NCBI GenBank assembly: GCA_040954595.2
Contig: CM082576.2
Span: forward strand, 12,400,001-12,464,000
From: Balanoglossus misakiensis
Taxonomy: Eukaryota; Hemichordata
DNA length: 64,000 nt
Direction of reading: 5' to 3'
A program made the position numbers and the translations under genes. Shown here piece after piece: positions 23,597 through 39,000 of the stretch (within the stretch, counting starts at the first letter, position 1; each line of letters begins with the position of its first letter). Under the pieces are notes generated by a model, which was not told the DNA's origin, did no database searches, and was given only the letters and a program-made list of their open reading frames with translations.

Positions 23597-26232
23597 TTAA
23601 TTAGTTTTCTTCTGTGGCTGTAAAAGACAGAAGTAGCAGAAGTTGAAAATGTATCCAATAAATTATTCAACATTTTCTGGTTTACGTTTGAAAACCTCCA
23701 TGCAACTGACAGAGCACAAGAGTCAATATAACACTGTAATTCTATATGTGCTACTGTCACCAAGCCTGTCTTCAGTCATTTGCAATATCATTGAATATCA
23801 ATCAATATCACAGAAAATACAAAAAATTACCCTGTTTTTCTGAACAACCTTGATGCGCTGTCTTCCATAGAATTTTGAAAAGAACCTAGAGAAAAAATAA
23901 GAAATCATGGACAGTATAGTCAGAGTGGGAGGAAATAGACACTGTCAATAGTTACAAAACTGGTAAATGGCAAGTGATTGGTAATGCATTTATAAACAAT
24001 TTGTACAAGGTACCGGGTATATGCCAATTGGATACAAAGTGGTATTACATGGACATTATGAGGGGTAAGTTCATGGCAACACATTTGCAAATAATAAAAT
24101 ATCAGTTTAACTTATGTTAGGTGGACTAACTTGCACATTGTGGGTGTGTACTGCCCGCAGTAAGTGAAAAGTAAGTAAGGATTCCTCGAACACCAGACTT
24201 CCTCTAACTTATTGGCTATGGAGTTAACAATTATCTGACCACATCGCCCAGTCGTCAATCTGTTCCCATAACGCATCTCTGGGTCATCCGGTAAAATGTC
24301 GTCTGTCTGAAGTAGAACAGAAAATGCACAATGTTTTGTACACTACAATTTGAACAAATTTTACTTAGGTCACATGCACCTATATAGTCTAGAATCTATC
24401 CGTTCGTAGTCGCATTCACCCTACTACCGGGTGAATGCGACTACGAACGGATAGATTCTAGACTAGCACCTATAGGAACCTGGATACCAAATTTCAAAGT
24501 GATCGGAGCGGGCTAATGATCAATGTTCAGGTGGATAGCAAAAAGTTTCAAATTGACAGATAATGCCTGACAGGCTGACAGATGTTGAGAAAGACATGAA
24601 AAAATAGACATACCCTATCGATGGTAGTTGTCATTGAATCATCTTGTACTTCTTTAGACTCCACAGGACCAGGACAAATTGTTGTCACGGTGATTTTCTC
24701 GTCATATAGTTCTGTTCTTAGAGCATCAAAATAGCCCTTGATAGATAGATACACAAGATAAAACACATGTCAAATATTTAAAATATACAAGATGAATCAG
24801 TTTCAAAATGCAGTATGAAGTTTTTCATAAATTAATTCTTTCAATAATTGCTATGCTGGTATAAAAATAGGGAAAAATAAAAATCTGACAGTTGAGACAA
24901 ATTTAAGTTTCTACATTTATGATCATGTGCAATATGGCAGAGTAAATCTGGAACCTCCACAGTTATTTCAGAGAAAGGTTTTAAGGAAAAAGATCGACAC
25001 ATGCACACCTGCAGTGCAAACTTGGAGGCAGAATAAGATGTCTGTAGTGGAGCACCCAGTTTGCCAGCAATACTGCTGATGACCACAATGTGGCCAGATT
25101 TTCTTTCCACCATGTGAGGGAGTACTGCCTTGGTTAAGGACACCGTACCAATCACATTCAATCTCAGGCATTCCCTGTCCACATCCAGTGATGTGTCCAG
25201 AGCATGGGCATACTGAACACAACCAGCGTTGTTTACAAGAATGTCAATCTGAAATAAAAAATAAAGAGACAGAAGATGAGACTTGTCATCAACAATTTAC
25301 CAAAGTTTCTCAGTCAATCATGACTGATATACTCTTTTTAATGAGCAGGACTATCATATATGATGGGATTGCATACAGATTCATTGGTATCATGAGTAGC
25401 TGAGTTTTATTGCTATGATCAAGATATAAATTCCTAGCGTTTCCTGCATTTTCAAATGCACTAAAAAGCCAAGATATCAATTAACACAAACATCCATTGG
25501 GCATTTAGTACATTGCACTGGGACTGATATAAATTCTAGCTCGGAAATCTTTGGATTGTTTAAACAACTGTCCTGTTATATACTATTTCTGCTTGCTTCT
25601 ACCCTGGTCAGGATTTTATCTGAATGGCAATTCATTGCTGTTCCATTCACCAATGATTCCCACTTTGGAATCACAGCCCTCTCATTCCCTGTTCTCACCT
25701 GGCCGAACTTTTCCAACACTCTCTGAGCAGCTGTTGTGTGACTATCAAAGACACACAAATCAAGCGGCAATACCATGATGTCATCCTCTTTGACCACGCC
25801 TCTTTCCAGACATACCGACTTCACTCGTTCCAATTCTCTTTTCCGTCTTGCTGACAGGATGAGTTTAGAGCCTATAGCACACAACTGATAGGCTAATTCT
25901 TCCCCAATGCCGCTAGATGCTCCAGTTATCCATACCACTTTATTTCTGAGGTTTTCTGTTAAAATTGAGTATTTTTATTGTGTTTCATTAATGCAGCATT
26001 ATACGGTATATCCATTACTCTATATCACATCAATGTACTAGCTGTTTGGGACAACAACGACTCCACATGAAGTGCAAAAATAAATTATTAAACAAAAATT
26101 CTTACCTCCATTCTGAACTCCAAAGCGTTCATAAAATCTCGTCGTCAGATCAGTATCTGATATGAGGATGGCAACTACTACAAGGATGAGGACTATGGCA
26201 ACAAACCAACCAAGTATGGCCATGCAAACCAT
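23597..26232 (-). CDS. DHRS7: DHRS7 copy C, short-chain dehydrogenase/reductase
   Basis: Exons 26232-26106 (acceptor end 26237), 25955-25699, 25248-25009, 24736-24614, 24306-24131, 23885-23831, 23617-23597; 999 nt including stop, 332 aa. The frame is open throughout, with TGASSGIG, NNAG, S187, YSASK (Y200, K204) and CPGPV all present. It differs from copy B by an extra codon in exon 5 (ESKEVQ) and one codon fewer in exon 6. Directly after NNAG it reads CVQYAHA where A and B read RSQRAYA, a cluster of changes beside the substrate pocket. The exon 6 donor is GTTAGT rather than GTAAGT. Intron insertions at 24385-24465 and 26831-27303 are unique to this copy. Nothing suggests a pseudogene. Confidence 0.93.
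24385..24465. mobile_element. 81-base perfect-palindrome transposon with 9-base target duplication
   Basis: Two 37-base arms (24385-24421 and 24429-24465) are perfect reverse complements around a 7-base loop. The flanks GCACCTATA at 24376-24384 and 24466-24474 are identical, as a 9-base target-site duplication would be. The aligned intron of copy B lacks the element. A 9-base duplication is typical of Mutator-like elements, but no family signature is available in so short an element. Confidence 0.85.
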
Positions 26233-26830
26233 GATTCCTGCAAAATTATTCATCAATGCATGTAGTGGCTTTATTCATTTCTTGATAGCAACAGGTTTGG
26301 CAATTCACCACTTGCTTGATACAATTGCATTTATTTACATAAGTCATGTCAACTTCTGCCAAAATATTACAAGTATCTTTTCTGTTTGACCATGCATACT
26401 GAGATTTGTTTATTTGGTTATTGTTGTTGTGTGTTTTTTTTTGTTTTTTTTTGCTTTCAGGTTGATAATGGTGGCTACTTGCATATGTACAAACGATATA
26501 CATGTATACAAACGACAATCCAACAACCAAGAAAGATATAAAAGTTAAGGATAGTCTCTGTATAAACAGTCAACGTCGTGAGTCTTCGGGCTCAGGTGTT
26601 GTTCTGGCGTGGCGGGACCTTGCTTTCATCCGGGGCCAATGCACGGATTCCCATTGTAGACCTCCAAGGTCACAGGCCTTTTTAATATATGCATTGGGGG
26701 TGTCAGACCCCCTGATACCACACATAGACCCTGGGTCTATGGTACAAACAGTGCTTAAAGTTACAGTAATTTCCCGGGAGTAATTTGAAGCACGGGGTGA
26801 AATGCTCGGGAGTGCGCCCAATACTGTTAA

Positions 26831-27303
26831 AGGCCCTTCTCAACAGTGGGTCAAATCTTTCGTTTCCATCAAACAGTTACGTGCTAACACAAAGGATTTC
26901 TTATTTGCCTTCAAGGGACAAAGACTCTCTCTCGCTGCCCTTTTCCCATTATGTTTGATACAATACACCAGTTTATGTTAATGAACATGTAGACATATAG
27001 TGAATCAATGCTCATAAATGCAACCACACACACCTTCCATCCCGCTTGTAGACATGAGAGTGAAAAACTCACCAAAATGAATTATCGGTCTTTACCATTT
27101 ATTCATTTTGGGCGAGTTTTTACTCTGATATCCTACAAACAGGATGGAAGTTGTGTGTGGTCGAACGGTCATTTATTATATATCCACATGTAGAATAAAA
27201 TAAACGGTGTCTTGTATCAAACATAATTAAATGGAAAAGGGCAGTATTAAAGAGAGAGTCTTGTCCCTTTCATTGTTCTGCCCTGGGATCGAGAAAATGG
27301 CCT
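26831..27303. mobile_element. 473-base foldback MITE with TTAA target duplication
   Basis: The segment is bounded by TTAA at 26827-26830 and 27304-27307 with terminal AGGCC and GGCCT. Almost the whole element is an imperfect inverted repeat: for example ATTATGTTTGATACAA near 26948 pairs with TTGTATCAAACATAAT near 27212, and a GGGACA-AAGACTCTCTCT block (about 26915) pairs with one at 27250-27268. Copy B has the uninterrupted target. TTAA duplications are typical of piggyBac-type transposition. It lies in the 5' intron of copy C, about 38 bases past the splice donor. Confidence 0.82.
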
Positions 27304-27345
27304 TTAACATACCCTGGAGGTACTTTACTCCATGAACATACTCAC

Positions 27346-27440
27346 TTCTTTGTAAAAATCGTAGTTCCTCAAATAGGAGCTTCCCAGCTTTTAGCACTAA
27401 AATGCCGGTCCGTCGAAGTCAACTTGAATGCTTGAATGTA
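27346..27440 (-). other. DHRS7: DHRS7 copy C 5' noncoding exon
   Basis: Counterpart of the copy B noncoding exon, with the same donor (GAA|GTGAGT, exon end 27346) and nearly identical sequence, including a short TTGAATGC duplication. The upstream limit is inferred. Confidence 0.5.
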
Positions 27441-27446
27441 CTCCGA

Positions 27447-27470
27447 AGGTCACAAGTTCAGGTCAGGTCA
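27447..27470. promoter_or_regulatory. AGGTCA half-site cluster upstream of DHRS7 copy C
   Basis: AGGTCA at 27447-27452, 27460-27465 and 27465-27470, with the same spacing as upstream of copy B (7 bases, then a one-base overlap). It is preserved although nearby sequence carries substitutions and indels. Confidence 0.5.
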
Positions 27471-27757
27471 CTGATAAGGGAAAGTTCATTCAAAGAGTGG
27501 GTGGGCCAGAAAATGCTGACCAGATTACTTATGGGCGAATCATTATGTTTAATATATAGATTGTGATTAAAAATCTATGAATATGATTTTTTTGTGGGGG
27601 ATTTTTCCCCCCTTCTTTTCTGTACATTTTGGCTATTCTGCCATTGAGGGCTCTATCTATACAGTATAATTACTGAGGGGGGTATTATGACTGCGACAAT
27701 CAGCCTGTGTAGAAATACGCAAATCTAGAGAATTCTAGTCAGTGGAAAAAAATTATA

Positions 27758-29571
27758 TTTATTTGTGGTATATGGTGAAATAAGGGAATGTCTATGATTA
27801 TAAATAACAGGTTCGTGGCACGAAGTATACACTTCTTGTGGACGGAAAAGGGGTAAACACAGACAGCTGTGTTTATACAGAATGATTGTACAAAGACTAA
27901 TAAGTGCACTAAAAGGACATCTCTTCTCACTGCGGCGGAGACTGCCCTCTTTTTTTTAGTAAATGTCCATACAAAAAGTCATGGTTTTGCCAAAGTTATT
28001 CCACACACATAAAGTCTGTACATTTTTCGTAATATACACATCAAATTTTATCACAAAAAAGAGATCACATATACAGGATGAACTTCATTGTATCAGCAAC
28101 ACCAGTGATGTAGACTCAGTCACTAGGGCAAGATTCACATCGCACTGGGCTCAGCTTTGGTGTGGAGCCTGTCTCAGAAGAAATTGTCAGTGCATGACTA
28201 ATTCAGCAAAATGACTGGCAATAGCTTGAAGAAAATGCAATACACCCAGACCAGAACCTAGCAGACTGTATATCATATTTTCATCACCTATCGCAAAAAC
28301 TGTCCATGATACTGGAAGATACTGTGTCAGGAAAAAAAAATACTTTCAATAAAACTCAGATAGAAATACAACAATTGTTTCATTCTATACAAAGAACAGG
28401 TCAACACTGCCAAGTAGTGCATGATGTGCCATTATTGTACAACAATTTCAAATAATGCTATTTACAGATACAAATCACACAGCAAAAGATACATCAATTC
28501 TGTACACTTTTTACAAAAAAAAAACATATTCACAATATTTCTAGTATACACAAATAAAACCAAATAAACTTTGTGCATTATTCCACACATATTTACAAAA
28601 AAAAAAAGGTTTTTGAGGCACTTTCAATAAAGTAAATGTATCTCTGTTTATCCAAGAAGTGTTTGAAAATTCTCCAGCCTTTATAAATATGTCATGTACT
28701 TTCACACATTCAAGTGTTCATATGCAAGGTTTCAGAAAGAGGATTTTAAAAATTTCATTGTTGTCAAATCATTTTTTTGCATCAAGATGAAATCAAGTAA
28801 AGAAAGATAATGAATATGGCCCTCAACAGACCTCTATGCGTAGTTGGCACACGGATTTACAGTGTTTCATCTATTATTAGTTAAGTACATTAGCACCACA
28901 TTACAAATCTTATTTTTGCATCACAGGAGATATTGGTCTGTATGGCATACTTATTCAATCATGCATTGTTTGCATTACCTCTTCTATATGAAAACAGTTT
29001 CTGCCAAGAAGTTCAGAGACAAGAATTGAATTACATGTACTTCACCCATTATTTCACTGGCCAGTGAGTAAGATTATGCCCATTGCCTTTCTTGTTTTTC
29101 CTGAAAATTTTGCATGTTTTCACTTTAAATTCCACTTCTTTCCTGAGGTACATATTTGTATGTGGACGGAGGGACATTCAGAACAGAACTTTTCCAGTGT
29201 TCTTCCCTGGAATTTCTGAGACAGTAATTGACTAATTTTCAAAACAATTCATTTTTACGATAATGAATTTCAAGTGTTATCCTACAATGAACATTTATTT
29301 GCTGATATTTCTGGGAAAACACTGTGATCAATTCCATGGTGAGAGAATCAGTCCCATTTCACCAATGCACTATATAAGATGCGCAATTCCAACTGGCCAA
29401 ATGAGATTCTTTGTAATGTTTTCTGAGGCACATGAAAATAATAGGACAGAGAATATTTCTTTCTGCACAGCCAGTGCAACATGCCATGACTCTGAAGCAT
29501 CCAGACGATACCACAGTCGTCTGTCCGAGTCCTTGACTTACTTCACAGTCACAAATCTGTGAGCGGGAAAA
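27758..29571 (-). other. PCNX4: Probable PCNX4 3' untranslated region
   Basis: About 1.8 kb after the PCNX4 stop without a supportable exon. Minus-strand AATAAA hexamers occur at 29294-29299 and 27758-27763. The more distal one sits right beside the end of the DHRS7 duplication unit (about 27725). Which signal is used cannot be told from sequence. Confidence 0.4.
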
Positions 29572-35356
<5,785 letters not shown>

Positions 35357-35384
35357 GGTTCTTGGTCTGGTTTGGATGACAACT
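35357..35384 (-). other. PCNX4: PCNX4 5' UTR part of the first coding exon
   Basis: The acceptor AATACAG ends at 35385 on the minus strand, leaving a 28-base leader before the start codon at 35356. It would join a noncoding first exon whose donor (GTCTG|GTAAGTAAGG) gives an exon end at 35945. That first exon probably starts near 36000. Confidence 0.55.
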
Positions 35385-35945
35385 CTGTATTAAAGGTGTA
35401 GCAGAAAAAAGTTTAATAAATTACTCATTTTGTTGTTGTTTTTTGTTCACGAAGATCTGTTATACTGTATATCCAGATAATATAGCTTAGTGATCAGGAC
35501 TGCAGAAGTCAGCCTAGCCTAGGCCCAGTCTCAAAACACCACACCGCAGCATAGACCCTAAGCCACAGCTATGGACCACACACCAGCTAAACGTCCTTGT
35601 GTGATGAATAGGTGACTGGGACTACTTGAAGATGGCTTCATTTTCAAGTAACATAAGCTATCATTTTTGGTTGAAGGCAAAATTTAGTTAAACGAATTTG
35701 ACATCATCCACTGCTTTCCCTCGAAAATAGGCTAAGGGCCTATGATAACATTCTTTCAGGTCGGACTCTTGTATCCATGGCAAAAGTACACAACTACATA
35801 CAACCATCATAGACCGTGATCCAAGTTGTTAGCAGAGCGCCACAGTGCCATGAACAGTTTTCTGCGGTTAAAAGACAGGAACGACCTTCAATCTCACAAA
35901 AATGATTCTCTTCGCAGGCAAAAATATATGTAAACCTTACTTACC

Positions 35946-36033
35946 AGACGAGATTTAAGGCAAATCCATAGCGGGCACAATCATCATCACTACACTGACT
36001 TTTCTGACATCTTGAAGTATTCAAAATGGCGGC
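35946..36033. promoter_or_regulatory. Bidirectional PCNX4/ERMARD promoter with TISU/YY1-like start element
   Basis: The ERMARD start codon (36026, plus) is only about 80 bases from the PCNX4 noncoding-exon donor. The sequence CAAAATGGCGGC at 36022-36033 fits the YY1 consensus AAnATGGCGGC exactly and the TISU consensus SAASATGGCGGC at 11 of 12 positions. TISU elements drive transcription and translation from very short leaders, with their ATG as the start codon. I see no TATA box. Part of this interval is probably the PCNX4 first exon itself. Confidence 0.6.
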
Positions 36034-39000
36034 TGGGTCAGGATTATTTGATTGCAAAGGGGTGAAGGTGAATATTTTACGTATTACATCCCGACAAAAG
36101 GGAAACAGTTTCAGAACATTTTATACCAATATTTGAATAATAGTTTAAAAAATAATATTATTCACTAACTATATCCATATTTTGATATTTTTAAAAGTTG
36201 CTGTTGGATTGCAAATATGAGTAAATTTCCTGATATCTACAATAGTTTTACCCAATAGTCCCATGATGCAATATCATTATCACCTCCAAAGGTGTGAAGC
36301 GGATGTTTTGATTCTACAACAACACGATCGCGATCGCCGGTTTATGCTACAGGTTCCTGATCGACTTTCCGATCTGTGGCGTCGACTGATGTACAATATT
36401 CCCTTGTCTATCACTTGTATCTACACTGTCATGTCTGTTCATCGTCGATTTTCGAATCGAAGGTTTACCATGCTTGAGTGAGAAATTGAGGGCAAGTTCT
36501 GTCCCGAGAAAAGGGGGAGGGGCACCTTCCCCTGGAGAAATATAAGTTGTGATTTGTGTACACAAGGCGTGTAATGTCGTTTGCAGATGTCCGATTTCAC
36601 CTGCAGAATCCTCCAACCTGCCTCTCTCCCAGTGTCCTCACCCTGATCAGTGATTCATGGGAGATTGCATCTAGTCAGCTTCAGGGAGCTAATGAGGAGG
36701 AGGATGAAGATGGCAACAAGTTCATAAATGAAGATGGAATTTTGGATTGGAATAGATTGTTACAAACAACTCTGAAAAATCTAGGTGAGGAAATGTGTTT
36801 CCAGGCACTTGTGAATCACAGTCACATTGTGTGAATGTACATTAATTGGATGAAATCTTGGTGTGCATATATAAAAATGATATTGCAATTTGCCGCGAGG
36901 TTTCACCTTGTTGGGGTGTGGAATCGTGTGGTGGTTTTAATAAAGATATTATCATTCATAAATTTTTTTATTAAGTTAGCTCCTATTTAATGCAGGTTGT
37001 GCAGAAATAGGTTTCAAACGACGTAAATGATGATGAGCAAAGTGACTGCAGCTGATTAAATTATAAATTTCGCTGGCTCCACCTTATTGAAATAAAGTCA
37101 GATATCAGACTTGGATCTGCCTGCTATGATTGTTGTGGGTGCCACTTGCCCAGTTGATGATGTTGTCTGTGGTTGCCGCGGACAACTTAATCAACTGAGT
37201 GGCACCCGCTACAATAATTGCAACTATATTATGTGATCAAGCATTCTACTGTGTAGACCAATATAGGTGATAATAAATATGATTACTCAAATCATGTAAT
37301 GGATCAAGCTGTGTACTCTTTTTATGATGGACAGATATTTCTTCAACTCCCGAAGACTATCAGCTGTGTATTGGCAGACTGGTCCCAGTGTGTGTTCAGT
37401 GTCAAGAGTGGATCAGTCAAATCACAGAAGAGAAGTTCAATGAACTTTACTCAAGTAAATTTATGTGGACAGCTCAGTGGCAGGTAAAGCTGGCAGACAC
37501 TACATATATTCGCCTTTTAATAGAAATGATGCGAAAGAACTGATAGAAAAAGCAATTAGCAAATTAGGGACAATCAATGGATTTTCGCCATTTTTATTCA
37601 GAGAAATGCCAGAAAACATTATATTATCATTTTCAAGAAATTTTCACTTTTGACAGAGTATTAAAATATTGCTCTCTTTGCCTTGCAGGTATTCTTGGAA
37701 TGTTTTCGTCTTTTAAAGTCAAGTAACAATGTTGATGGTGTTCTTAGTCTGTTGCTCTGCACAGCTGCATTAGAGAGAGCACTGGGTGATGTGAGTACCT
37801 GTGAACTCTGTGGCTTGAAACAGTGGATTACAACTCCCCCATAATGACCACTTCATTCTGTGGATGGTCATCCAGATATAATTCCAACACTAATTAGTTC
37901 CTTTTTTTCTTGGTTGAATAGCACTGTTTGTGCTATAAACTAGTAAAGAACCAAACTTCCAAGCCACCTTTTGGGAACGTTTGCACTCAAGCGCTATAAT
38001 GAAGTTATGTTCTGGGGTGATGGTTTCAGGAGAACTTTCTATTGTGTGTGTTTTTGAGAAGCTAATTTTCATCCCCACCTGCACCTTTCCAGGTTTATCT
38101 GATGAAAAACTCACCCTGCCCGTTTCTTCTCAAAGATCTTCTTGCAACCGATGAACTCAGGGAAATTTTTGGTGACGAGGTGGTAAGTACGTACGTCTTA
38201 CAATCCATAGCTCACAATTCTCGATGCTGCATCATAATATACCTACTCATCTTAGAGACAGATATTTCAGACAGTGTTGGATCTTTTGATTCTGTGCTGT
38301 AATCAAATCATCTAAAGAGTGATAAGCACAATGAGTCACAATGCCAACATTATGCAGTAAATCTTCCTCCCAACAGATTTTTTGTTTGCGCATTTTGATT
38401 GGACCACCAAGCAGTCTTAATCTGAGAAATGTCACCTGGCATGGATTTGCGGCACCCAATGAGATACCAAAACAGTGAGTAGTACACACTTTTGATATCA
38501 TACAATTTTACTCTCCCAAACATGTTTTTAAACTTGGTTAAGTAATAATGATAACACTTGTAATCAGTACATTATTTCCATATTTTAATCATTCATGGTA
38601 GACGAAAAAAAATCATTTTAACAAAACAAACAGTTGGTAATCGGTAAAAAAAGTTGTGCTTTAAAAATATGCTGTATTTCTTAAATTTAAGAAAGCAATG
38701 ATGTATTGTAGTATATGTTTTGTGTTTATCTACATCTTTTTTTTGTTTGACAGGTATGCCAGTTTCCTGTTGGTTTTTGCGGCAAGTTTGAATGAAAAGT
38801 TGCAAATTTTGACTGATCAGCATACCCTGACTCACCGAAAGCCATTCCAACTGTCACATTTTCAACTCTGCAAGGAGGCCTTTCCAGGTATGGTTACATC
38901 TCAGCAGTCTGTTCTCTGCTAGAAATTTCATAAAATAAAGTTTCGCATAATCTTTGTCCAAAGCCTGATGACAGTGCATTACAAATGGCCATGTTATATT

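Larger units (their letters stand above)
19000..27725 (-). repeat. Tandem segmental duplication carrying DHRS7 copies B and C
   Basis: Unit 1 runs about 19.0-23.0 kb and unit 2 about 23.0-27.7 kb, same orientation. They match through the 3' flank (CTGTCCATTTCTGACCA and GTATAAACAGCGCTCTCA), all coding exons, the introns, the 5' noncoding exon and the upstream region down to CAATCAGCCTGTGTAGAA. Differences are mainly insertions in unit 2 (24385-24465, 26831-27303, and unmatched sequence about 23140-23475) and one hairpin in unit 1 (22047-22089). Unit 2 ends where the PCNX4 3' end is inferred. Confidence 0.88.

Noticed and set aside
24385-24465. MicroRNA precursor
   Set aside because: The arms pair perfectly over 37 bases without the bulges of animal microRNA precursors, and the 9-base flanking duplication plus absence from copy B fit an inserted element better.
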